The notes beneath the pieces are model-generated. The model was not told where the DNA came from. It searched no databases and was given only the letters and a program-made list of their open reading frames with translations. A stretch of DNA of 64,000 nucleotides from Peptococcaceae bacterium CEB3 (lineage in GTDB: Bacteria > Bacillota > Desulfitobacteriia > Desulfitobacteriales > Desulfitobacteriaceae): positions 62,001 to 126,000 of the forward strand of contig LDXJ01000064.1 of NCBI GenBank assembly GCA_001029295.1, written 5' to 3'. Position numbers and translations under genes: made by a program. Shown piece by piece: positions 44,119-51,647 of this stretch; the stretch's first letter is position 1, and each line of letters starts with the position of its first letter.

Positions 44119-44511
44119 GGGGATTCCGACCCAACTCCAAAGCTTAAGAGAGCTCCACCGCTACTCGAAAGGGTTTCCGGATAGAGACACATGTAAGGCA
44201 AAGTCGTGCCAGGATTCCAATGGCGTTCTCCGGCTAAAGGCATACGCCTGGAAACAGAAACGGAAATCTTGGGGCAGTATCCCGGCAATTCCGGGGTACT
44301 GCCTTTGAACATTGGCACGCTGTACACAGTGAGGTTGGAAATTTTGGCGCGCTGTCGCAGTCAGGTTAGAAATTTTGGTTGGAAATATGTTGAGCTTGTT
44401 CTATAATTTTAAGTGTTCTATAATTTCTGGTGGGATAACTTAAGTTGGAACGCAGGCAGAGTATCGAGAAATGTCGAAAGCGTGTGACAATCATTGGAGG
44501 AGGGGACTAAG
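44119..44511. other. Intergenic stretch with a hairpin and a short direct repeat
   Basis: Besides the hairpin at 44273-44303, it contains a 12-base direct repeat, GTTCTATAATTT, at 44398-44409 and 44415-44426. Each holds a TATAAT, but neither has a well-spaced -35. No gene seen. Confidence 0.4.
44273..44306 (+). terminator. Hairpin, probable terminator after the MeTr gene
   Basis: GGCAGTATCCCGG (44273-44285) pairs with CCGGGGTACTGCC (44291-44303), 13 bp with one G-T pair and a 5-base loop, followed by only ttt. Stable, but the T-tract is short. Confidence 0.5.
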
Positions 44512-44829
44512 ATGGCGACAGGAGTAATTCACAGCGGTATTTGCGGCTATACGATCACGGTCAAAGCGGACTGCACGGACGGGCAAACGGTGCGGTTGGA
44601 TATCGAGACCGAGTGCCCAAACTGGCAGAAAATAGCCGCCGAGTTGAAGGAAGTGGATGCTTTCCAGGAACTTTTCAAGAAACTGCATATGGGTAAGGTT
44701 TATGAGAGTTTTGCCAAGTACAGCCCGCACCCCAGCTGCCCGGGGTTATCGGGGACTCTTAAGACGGTGGAAGTGGCGGCTGGATTGGCCCTTCCTCAAA
44801 AAGCCGATATCGAAGTTACCAGGGAATAA
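44512..44829 (+). CDS. Small cysteine-containing protein of the methyl-transfer island
   Basis: A 105-residue soluble protein opening MATGVIHSGICGYTITVKAD with Cys11, Cys21, Cys35 (ECPNW) and Cys76 (PSCPGL). The ATG has an excellent ggaggagggg 6 bases upstream, implying strong translation. It lies between the MeTr gene and the RACo-type activator gene. From memory, small proteins of this kind (DUF6951-like) occur beside corrinoid methyltransferase genes; the role is unknown. The cysteines could bind a metal or take part in redox handling of the corrinoid. Confidence 0.75.
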   Translation: MATGVIHSGICGYTITVKADCTDGQTVRLDIETECPNWQKIAAELKEVDAFQELFKKLHMGKVYESFAKYSPHPSCPGLSGTLKTVEVAAGLALPQKADIEVTRE

Positions 44830-44889
44830 GAGATAAGGAATAGTGGCATCCTTGTCCGTGATTTTACTGGGCGGAATGTGTGAGCGAAC

Positions 44890-44910
44890 AAATAGTCCGC
44901 CGGACTATTT
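44890..44910. promoter_or_regulatory. Perfect 21-bp inverted repeat
   Basis: AAATAGTCCG (44890-44899), one central base, CGGACTATTT (44901-44910). Perfect symmetry and lack of a loop suggest a dimeric-regulator operator rather than a terminator. It lies 188-208 bases before the activator gene start. Confidence 0.5.
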
Positions 44911-45097
44911 AGTCGTTGGGCTGTATAGGGAATGTGTGAGGAATAAGAGACCGGGAAGGCCCGGGATTCAGGAATCCCCACTTCCCTAAGACGGGGTAAC
45001 AGGACGCAGTAGTTAACGGCAGAACGACCGATAAAGCAAGATGGGGTTAGGAACGAGGAACACGGCGAAGGTGGATTAAGCGGAGGAGATGGAGAGG

Positions 45098-46936
45098 ATG
45101 GCGAAAATGCTGGGGACGGACAAACCAGCGGGGATGGAAAAACCAGTGCAATATCAGGTTACCTTCTTGCCGGATAAGATTCAGTTAGCAGTCCCGGCCG
45201 GCATGAGCGTTTTGGCTGCCGCGGCGGAAGCCGGTGTCGAGTTGGAAGGTCCTTGCGGGGGCAAGGGCACTTGTGGTAAATGCCGGGTAAAGCTCGTTGA
45301 ACAAGATGGAGAAGAATGGGTGCGGGCCTGTCAAACCCCGGTGAATCGTGACCTGGTGGTGGAGATCCCCCAGGCGGAGGTTTCGGTTCAGCGCAAAAGC
45401 GACCTTTCCCGGCGGGCGGTCCTCGTCGATCTGGCCTCCGGCGTCGAGAAAGTAAAACTGAAAGTTGCCTCACCCTCGCTTGAGCATCAGGTGGCTGATG
45501 CCGATCGTTTTTTGGAGGCTTTGGGCCGGGAAAATGTGAAACTCTCATTGGAGGCTTTGCGCGCTTTACCGGGAGCCCTGCGCCAGGCTGACGGACTGGT
45601 CAGCGCGGTCTTGTGCGAAGACGAGGTCTTGGCGGTGGAAGCGGGCGACACGACGGAACGTCTGTATGGCCTGGCCGTGGATATTGGAACCACGACCGTG
45701 GTGGCCGCCCTCGTGGATCTAGGGCAGGGGGAAACGTTGGCCACGGCGTCGGCGAGTAACACGCAAAACATCTTTGGCGCCGACGTCATTGCCCGCATCG
45801 AGCACGCGACCCAAAAAACCAAGGGTCTGGAACAACTGCAACACCGGGTTTTGCAGGTCATCCGTAAACTTGTCACCCGCCTGGCTGCTGAGACCGGGGT
45901 GAAAGAGGAGGAGATCTACCAGATCACCGCTGTCGGCAATACCACCATGAGCCATCTCTTCCTGGCGGTTGATCCGGCGAACCTTGCGCCCTCACCTTTT
46001 ATCCCCGGTTTTTCCCGCCTTGTGCGTTTGAAGGCCAAGGAATTGGGGCTAAACACCGCTCCGCAAGCCCAGGTTTATGTGCTGCCAAATATTGCCGGGT
46101 ATGTGGGGGCGGATACCGTAGGGGTTATTTTGGCCACGGAGTTGGATAGGAAGGAAGGTGTCAACCTGGCGGTTGACATCGGTACCAACGGAGAAATTGT
46201 TTTGGCTGCCCACGGTAAGATTTGGAGCTGTTCGACGGCAGCGGGACCCGCCTTTGAAGGAGCCCAGATCGAGTTCGGCATGAGAGCGGCCACCGGCGCG
46301 ATTGAAAAAGTAAAAATTACGGAAGACGGTCTCCTTCAGCTTCAAGTTATCGGGGACAGTGAACCCAAAGGTATTTGCGGTTCGGGCCTGTTGGACCTGG
46401 TGGCAGAACTCGTGCGCAGCGGGGTCATTGAAGAGAGCGGGCGGATGTTGGGGGCGGGTGAAGGGGACGCACTCGCACCCGCTTTGCGGGCACGACTCAG
46501 CACGACGGGTTCGGGCAACAGTTTCGTCCTAGCCGAGGCAAGTGCCGGACGGAAGGAGGCCGTGGTGCTCACCCAGAAAGACGTGCGGGAACTCCAGCTG
46601 GCTAAAGCCGCGATGAGGGCAGGTATTGAGATCCTGCTCAGCACTGCCGGACTGGGGTACCAAGACTTGGACCAGGTGCTCCTGGCGGGAGCTTTCGGGA
46701 ATTATGTCGACAAGTACAGCGCACTTGCCATGGGTCTCCTGCCTCCCGTACCGGCTGCCAAGATTCAGTCCGTAGGCAACGCCGCGGGGGCGGGGGCTCA
46801 ACTCGCCTTGATTTCCCGCTCCCTGCGTGAACACTCCATAGAGGTCGCGCGTCAGGTCGTGCACGTCGAACTTTCCAGCCGGAGCGACTTCCAGGAGAAA
46901 TTCGTCGACGCTTTGAGCCTACAGCAGGAAATTTAG
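45098..46936 (+). CDS. Reductive activator of corrinoid proteins (RACo-type)
   Basis: A 612-residue ATP-dependent activator that re-reduces inactive Co(II) corrinoid to Co(I). The N-terminal [2Fe-2S] ferredoxin domain has Cys53, Cys59, Cys62 and Cys78 (GPCGGKGTCGKC, RACQT). A linker follows, then an ASKHA-type ATPase domain (DUF4445) with AVDIGTTTVVAALVD, AVDIGTNGEIVL, CGSGLLDLVAELV and LLAGAFGNYVD. It completes the methyl-transfer set with the corrinoid protein and MeTr. The ATG at 45098 is 10 bases from ggagga; an ATG at 45089 abuts that site. A long perfect hairpin follows. Confidence 0.93.
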   Translation: MAKMLGTDKPAGMEKPVQYQVTFLPDKIQLAVPAGMSVLAAAAEAGVELEGPCGGKGTCGKCRVKLVEQDGEEWVRACQTPVNRDLVVEIPQAEVSVQRKSDLSRRAVLVDLASGVEKVKLKVASPSLEHQVADADRFLEALGRENVKLSLEALRALPGALRQADGLVSAVLCEDEVLAVEAGDTTERLYGLAVDIGTTTVVAALVDLGQGETLATASASNTQNIFGADVIARIEHATQKTKGLEQLQHRVLQVIRKLVTRLAAETGVKEEEIYQITAVGNTTMSHLFLAVDPANLAPSPFIPGFSRLVRLKAKELGLNTAPQAQVYVLPNIAGYVGADTVGVILATELDRKEGVNLAVDIGTNGEIVLAAHGKIWSCSTAAGPAFEGAQIEFGMRAATGAIEKVKITEDGLLQLQVIGDSEPKGICGSGLLDLVAELVRSGVIEESGRMLGAGEGDALAPALRARLSTTGSGNSFVLAEASAGRKEAVVLTQKDVRELQLAKAAMRAGIEILLSTAGLGYQDLDQVLLAGAFGNYVDKYSALAMGLLPPVPAAKIQSVGNAAGAGAQLALISRSLREHSIEVARQVVHVELSSRSDFQEKFVDALSLQQEI

Positions 46937-46956
46937 GGCCAATCCGGCTACGAGGA

Positions 46957-46999
46957 AAGCAGGAAGCCAATCACTGTTTTGTGTTTTGGCTTCCTGCTT
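46957..46999 (+). terminator. Long perfect hairpin, terminator of the activator gene
   Basis: AAGCAGGAAGCCAA (46957-46970) pairs perfectly with TTGGCTTCCTGCTT (46986-46999), a 14-bp stem. The following sequence, atttggttt, is only moderately T-rich. Confidence 0.75.
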
Positions 47000-47050
47000 A
47001 TTTGGTTTCAAACCATTTTTCAATGGCCAGTCCAGCCTCAAATCAGTAAA

Positions 47051-47064
47051 GTGATATTAGTCAC
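47051..47064. promoter_or_regulatory. Candidate CRP/FNR-family site before the cupin gene
   Basis: GTGA-N6-TCAC (47051-47064) with a further A at the 3' side matches the TGTGA-N6-TCACA core known for low-GC FNR and CRP regulators, missing one outer T. It is about 104 bases before the cupin start. Pattern-based only. Confidence 0.4.
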
Positions 47065-47167
47065 AGCAAAACCGAAAACTCGGGTTTAGAATAGATTTCG
47101 GGATTCGTCAAAGCCTACCACTAGGGTGGTTTAGTCAATGTAAGGATTAAAAGGAGGGTCTAGAAAC

Positions 47168-47512
47168 ATGGTCAGTATGATGAAAAACATCGAGTTTACT
47201 CGCGTTCTCAACCTTAAGGAGCAGATTTCTTACCAAGAAGGTCAGGTGATCAGCCGGACCATAGCCCAAGTTCCGGCGGTCAATATTACCTTATTTTCTC
47301 TTGATGCCGGCGAAGGGATTAGTACCCACACCACGGCCGGGGATGCTATGGTGCAGGTGCTGGACGGAGAGGCGGAGATCACGATTGGGGAAGAGGTTCT
47401 AACTGTGAGAGAGGGCGAAACAGTGATCATGCCCTCAGATGTACCCCATAGCCTGGAAGCCCGTCAACGGTTTAAAATGCTTTTGACCGTGGTCAAGAAG
47501 CCTGTAGAATAA
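47168..47512 (+). CDS. Cupin-domain protein
   Basis: Small single-domain cupin of 114 residues. The two cupin motifs appear as THTTAGDAMVQVLDGEAEI and VREGETVIMPSDVPHSLEA, with likely metal-binding His residues in each. Such proteins bind metals or small ligands; function here is unknown. The start has aaggaggg 9 bases upstream. It is monocistronic between two hairpins, with a candidate FNR-type box upstream, so expression may respond to oxygen or redox state. Membership of the methyl-transfer island is possible but not shown. Confidence 0.85.
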   Translation: MVSMMKNIEFTRVLNLKEQISYQEGQVISRTIAQVPAVNITLFSLDAGEGISTHTTAGDAMVQVLDGEAEITIGEEVLTVREGETVIMPSDVPHSLEARQRFKMLLTVVKKPVE

Positions 47513-47544
47513 GCAAAAGCTTTGCCCCATAGTGGCTTGAGTCG

Positions 47545-47584
47545 TACGGTTGGGCGTTCGCAAGGACGTCCCAGCCGTATTTTT
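47545..47584 (+). terminator. Intrinsic terminator after the cupin gene
   Basis: TACGGTTGGGCGT (47545 on) pairs with ACGTCCCAGCCGTA (ending at 47579-47580) with one mismatch and a bulge, followed by TTTTT. The remaining gap to 47799 shows a second hairpin, CTCCCA with TGGGAG (47632-47653), and no gene. Confidence 0.85.
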
Positions 47585-47799
47585 GTCGTTCAAGGCCTAT
47601 TTAGCAAAGCGCGATGTGAACCGGCATCTATCTCCCAGTTTCAGTAGTGGGAGTCTTCCGCTAAACGCGGATAAAAGTTTCGAAGAAAGAAAAGCATAAG
47701 GAAGAAAAGACGAAAAGAAAAAGGGGGATGAAATGAGTGGCCAGGTAAGCGTGCGATTCATCGCGGCACGCGGTTTACAACCTTCGGGCCGAGCTGCGC

Positions 47800-48714
47800 T
47801 CAGATCTTAGCCGTTGGGAGTGTCACCGTAGCACCCTCGGGATCGATGGAGAGGAAAAAGATTTCAGCGCTCAACCCGTCCGCGGCTAAAGCCTGTTCCA
47901 TGGCTTGGCCGACCCTTTTCTCCGTGTCGGTGCCCGTGAGGGCGAGAAGGGTTGGACCCGAGCCGCTCAAGGCCGCTCCGTAAGCCCCGGCGCGCAAGGC
48001 GGCTTCTAAAGCCGGTTTCAGACCGGGGATGAGGGTGGCGCGCTGTTCTTGGTGCAGCCGGTCTTCCATTCCCAGCCGCAAGAGAGCGTAATCCCGGCGC
48101 AGGAAAGCTTCAACGACCAAAGCGGCATGACTGATGTTGAAGACGGCGTCTGCCCGGGTTACTTTGCCGTCGAGGACAGCCCGGGCTGTTTCAGTCTTGA
48201 GTTGAGTGTCGGGTACGGCTGCCACGGCTGTCAGGGGAGGGCGTTCCGCAATGACCCGGGGCAAGATGCCCTCCGGTGTTTGGACGGAAAAAGTAACCCC
48301 TCCGAAGAAGGCCGGAGTCACGTTGTCCGGGTGTCCTTCCAAGCCGACGGCTATTTGGAGAAGTTCCGAGCGGGAAAAGCGCGAGCCGGCCGCGGCGTTA
48401 GCGGCCAGGAGGCCGGCACAGATGGCGGCCGAACTGCTGCCCAGCCCGCGGGCCGGGGGAATGTTGTTCTCCAAGAGGAGAGAAGCCCGGGGAACGGGGA
48501 ACTCCGCCAACTGCCACAGGTGCAGCATGGTTTGCCAGACGAGATTTGTCTCATCCGTTGCAATTCCCGCGCTGTAGCGGCCGGTCAGCTCGATGGCAAA
48601 CGGGTTGCCGAGGGTCAGAGAGAGTGTATTGCGCAGAGTGAGGGCCAGGCCGAAACTATCGAATCCCGGCCCCAGATTGGCGGAAGTTGCGGGAACGCTA
48701 ACCCGGATTGACAT
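47800..48714 (-). CDS. thrB: Homoserine kinase
   Basis: GHMP-family kinase of 304 residues that phosphorylates homoserine for threonine synthesis. It has the N-terminal SVPATSANLGPGFDS, the ATP-binding loop PPARGLGSSSAA and the C-terminal GSGPTLLAL. The ATG at 48714 has aggagg 5 bases upstream. It follows hom after 22 bases on the minus strand, forming a hom-thrB operon. Threonine synthase (thrC) is not next to it in the window. Confidence 0.94.
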   Translation of the reverse strand: MSIRVSVPATSANLGPGFDSFGLALTLRNTLSLTLGNPFAIELTGRYSAGIATDETNLVWQTMLHLWQLAEFPVPRASLLLENNIPPARGLGSSSAAICAGLLAANAAAGSRFSRSELLQIAVGLEGHPDNVTPAFFGGVTFSVQTPEGILPRVIAERPPLTAVAAVPDTQLKTETARAVLDGKVTRADAVFNISHAALVVEAFLRRDYALLRLGMEDRLHQEQRATLIPGLKPALEAALRAGAYGAALSGSGPTLLALTGTDTEKRVGQAMEQALAADGLSAEIFFLSIDPEGATVTLPTAKI

Positions 48715-48736
48715 AGCTGCCTCCTGTCTCAACTGA

Positions 48737-50023
48737 CTAGATTCCGGATTCAAAACGAATGACATTATAAACGGTCAAGGTCTTGCTGTAGGCTTTTACA
48801 GAGTCGAGCGCGTCCTGGAGTTGGGCTTCGCGGCAGGGGTGAGTGACGAGGACGATCTCCGCCTGCTCATGGCCCCTCGGTTTTTGGATAATGGAGGCGA
48901 AACTTATATTTGCCTCAGCGAAAAGGAGAGCCAAAGTCGCTAAAACGCGCGGCTCGTCTTTGACCAGGAGCCGGACGTAATAAGCTGTAGTGAAATCCTG
49001 GCTTTCTGTCAGCGGGAGGTTGTGATAGCAGGTGCAATTAATGGAGGAAGTGGAGCCCGTGTGGATGTTGCGGGTTACCTGAATGATATCGGAGACGACG
49101 GCACTCCCCGTGGGAAGAGAGCCGGCGCCCTTGCCGTAAAACATGGTCTCGCCGACGGCATCCCCGACCACGTAGATGGCGTTGAAAACCCCGTTGACAG
49201 AGGCGAGGGGGTGGCTCTTGGGCAGGAAGGCCGGGTGAACGCGCACCTCCACCCCGCCGTCCAGGTGCTTGGCAATGCCCAACAACTTGACGGTGCAGCC
49301 AAGCTCTGAGGCATATTGTAAATCCTCCGGCGTGATCTTGGCAATCCCTTCTACGAAGACATCCGGAAGTGTGACTCTGGAGTTGAAAGCCAGAGAGGCG
49401 AGGATAGCCAGTTTACGGGCCGCGTCCACACCGTCCACGTCGGCGGACGGATCCGACTCGGCGTACCCGAGTTCCTGCGCTTCAGCCAGGACCTCGGCAT
49501 AATTCCGGCCTTGCTCTGACATGGCGGTAAGGATATAGTTTGTCGTGCCGTTGATGATACCCAGCAAGGCGCTGATCTTGTTAGCGGCCAGGGATTGCTT
49601 GAGCACGGCGATAATCGGGATACCGCCGGCTACGCTGGCCTCAAAATAAAGGTCTTTGCCGGCTTGCTTGGCCGTATTAAACAACTCTTCCCCGTGCAGG
49701 GCGAGGAGGTCTTTGTTGGCGGTCACGACGTTTTTTCCCCGCCCGAGTGCTTCTAGAATATAAGTGCGGGCGGGTTCAATCCCGCCCATGACTTCGACGA
49801 CGATGTCGATTTCGGGATCCTCCAGAACCGTTTCAGCCTTGTCTGTGAAAGCGATGTTTTCGGCAAAGGGGCGCGGTTTGTCAAGATTTCGGACCAAAGC
49901 CGATTTGATCCGAATCTTGCTTTCCGTGCGCGTTTCGATGTCTTGCGCGTTTTGTTCGAGGATCTGTGCGGCACCGCTGCCGACGGTACCAAAACCGAGA
50001 AATCCCAAGTGAATCGTCTTCAT
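48737..50023 (-). CDS. hom: Homoserine dehydrogenase
   Basis: A 428-residue NAD(P)-dependent enzyme reducing aspartate semialdehyde to homoserine. The N-terminal Rossmann motif is GFLGFGTVGSGAA; the catalytic domain includes ANKDLLALHG, EASVAGGIPII and NGTTNYIL; a C-terminal ACT domain (about 350-428, YYVRLLVKDEPRVLA) is typical of threonine-feedback-regulated forms. The ATG at 50023 with ggaggt upstream matches the family N-terminus. It is the first gene of hom-thrB. Confidence 0.95.
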   Translation of the reverse strand: MKTIHLGFLGFGTVGSGAAQILEQNAQDIETRTESKIRIKSALVRNLDKPRPFAENIAFTDKAETVLEDPEIDIVVEVMGGIEPARTYILEALGRGKNVVTANKDLLALHGEELFNTAKQAGKDLYFEASVAGGIPIIAVLKQSLAANKISALLGIINGTTNYILTAMSEQGRNYAEVLAEAQELGYAESDPSADVDGVDAARKLAILASLAFNSRVTLPDVFVEGIAKITPEDLQYASELGCTVKLLGIAKHLDGGVEVRVHPAFLPKSHPLASVNGVFNAIYVVGDAVGETMFYGKGAGSLPTGSAVVSDIIQVTRNIHTGSTSSINCTCYHNLPLTESQDFTTAYYVRLLVKDEPRVLATLALLFAEANISFASIIQKPRGHEQAEIVLVTHPCREAQLQDALDSVKAYSKTLTVYNVIRFESGI

Positions 50024-50595
50024 AAACTGCAGCAACCTCCGTTTTCTCAGCGTGAACAATTGTATCCCCGTAGTGGACATTATACGCTGTCTTGGCTTCG
50101 CTTGACAAGGAAAAGATGGCCTGAGGTGAGAAATCCACCTCTTTTTCTTTGCGAAGGGTTGACAGGTTAATCTGTATCATATACACTATCGATAAATAGA
50201 TAATGTATTATAACACTAAACAACACTGAATCATAGCGTTTTGGAAGTGTACCCAGGGTTCCGGGAGGTTGGGGAAAAATTTCTGTCTGGTCCAAGCGGT
50301 ACAGGATCCGGTGGCGGCTTGATGCCGTGCGGATTTGCACCGTGGGTAAAAAAACCCGAGCGGCAGGTTCCAGTTGGGGAAGCGGCGCTTGGGTTTTGTC
50401 TTCATTATATGATAACCTTTGTTAATCGTATGGCAAATTGTATAATCCATTGTATTTTGCATTATTATGAAGAGTCCCGTTTAATTTAGGAAAGGATTGG
50501 TTTAGAATGTTAGAAGAGGCAGGGGTGAATTGCCCCGCCCAATTTAGAATTTCTCGCACGGAAAACTCCGGCGGGGAGGGAAAGGGAGAAAAAAT
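50024..50595. other. Divergent intergenic region with AT-rich segment and leader-like sequence
   Basis: Between hom (minus) and ilvE (plus). An AT-rich part (50165-50225) contains a near-perfect inverted repeat, ATACACTATC with GATAATGTAT. A GC-rich leader-like part (50240-50400) ends in a terminator. After it comes another AT-rich stretch up to ilvE. No T-box consensus was found here. Confidence 0.5.
50353..50402 (+). terminator. Terminator or attenuator upstream of ilvE
   Basis: AACCCGAGCG (50353-50362) pairs with CGCTTGGGTT (50386-50395) including one G-T pair, followed by ttgtcttc. Since no gene precedes it on the plus strand, it more likely ends a short leader RNA, consistent with attenuation of the ilv-leu genes. 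Confidence 0.55.
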
Positions 50596-51474
50596 ATGGG
50601 ACTCACTATTTTTTGCGACGGGGAGTTTGTGCCTGAAGAAGAAGCCAAAATCTCGGTTTTCGATCACGGTTTCCTCTACGGCGACGGGATTTTTGAGGGG
50701 ATCCGCGCCTATCACGGCCGGGTGTTTAAACTGGCCGACCATCTGAAGAGGCTGTACGAATCGGCTCGTTCGATCCATCTGGACATAGGGCTGCCGGTGG
50801 CGGAGATGGAGCGGATCGTGATCGAGACCTGCCGCTTGAATCAAATCCGGGACGGTTACATCCGCTTGGTGGTCTCGCGGGGCAAAGGGGATCTGGGACT
50901 CGACCCGTTGAAATGTTCCCGGGCGGCCACCTATTGTATTGCGGACCAGATCAAGCTCTATCCGCCCAGTATTTATGAAGAAGGAATGGAGCTGCGGACG
51001 GTCGCCATCAGGCGTAACAATCCTGATTCGCTCAATCCCAGAATTAAATCCTTGAACTACTTGAATAACATTTTGGCCAAGATCGAGGCCAATTTAGCCG
51101 GAGTTCCGGAGGGGGTACTCCTTAATCAGGAAGGTTATGTCGCGGAATGCACCGGAGACAACATATTTATCGTGCAGAATGGGGTTCTCAAGACTCCTCC
51201 GGGATACGTGGGTATTCTGGAAGGCATTACGCGCAATACGGTCTTGTCTTTGGCGGAAAAGCGCGGCTTGAAGACTTCTCAGGAGTTGTTTACCAGGCAT
51301 GACCTGTACACGGCGGATGAGTGTTTCCTGACCGGGACGGCGGCCGAACTGGTGCCCGTGGTCAAGATTGACGGACGGGTGATCGGTCAGGGGACCCCCG
51401 GTGAGACTTTCAAGGGTCTGCTGAAGGAGTTTAGGGAAACAACCCTGACGGACGGGCCGGAAATATTCCACTAA
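50596..51474 (+). CDS. ilvE: Branched-chain amino acid aminotransferase
   Basis: Fold-type IV PLP aminotransferase of 292 residues for the last step of valine, leucine and isoleucine synthesis. The PLP-binding Lys151 lies in RIKSLNYLNNI; other hallmarks are FLYGDGIFEGIRAY and the ECTGDNIF and GITRNTVL segments that bind the cofactor phosphate. The start ATG has gggagggaaagggag upstream. It is the first gene of the ilv-leu cluster; ilvD follows after 173 bases with a hairpin between them. Confidence 0.92.
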   Translation: MGLTIFCDGEFVPEEEAKISVFDHGFLYGDGIFEGIRAYHGRVFKLADHLKRLYESARSIHLDIGLPVAEMERIVIETCRLNQIRDGYIRLVVSRGKGDLGLDPLKCSRAATYCIADQIKLYPPSIYEEGMELRTVAIRRNNPDSLNPRIKSLNYLNNILAKIEANLAGVPEGVLLNQEGYVAECTGDNIFIVQNGVLKTPPGYVGILEGITRNTVLSLAEKRGLKTSQELFTRHDLYTADECFLTGTAAELVPVVKIDGRVIGQGTPGETFKGLLKEFRETTLTDGPEIFH

Positions 51475-51562
51475 GAAGAGAAACACAGCCTTAGCGAAGG
51501 GCCCGAGCGAAGGAACACCGTGAAGTCCGCGGCGTGAGCTCCGATTCAGGCGTCGGGTAGGA

Positions 51563-51585
51563 GGCTGACCCTTATTTGGTCAGCC
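51563..51585 (+). other. Hairpin between ilvE and ilvD
   Basis: GGCTGACC (51563-51570) pairs perfectly with GGTCAGCC (51578-51585) over a 7-base loop. No T-run follows, so it may be an mRNA-processing or regulatory hairpin. Confidence 0.4.
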
Positions 51586-51647
51586 GACATCTCACAGCAC
51601 ATAAAAAAAGGCCACTGGGCAGAACAGAAGAGAGGGGATGGAGGAAA

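Noticed and set aside
47733-47810. 25-codon ORF with gggggatgaa before ATG
   Set aside because: Good ribosome-binding site but very short, overlaps the end of thrB on the other strand and resembles nothing known.
51605-51625. Cobalamin riboswitch (gccactg near 51611)
   Set aside because: The surrounding B12-box and other core elements are absent, and the next gene is ilvD.
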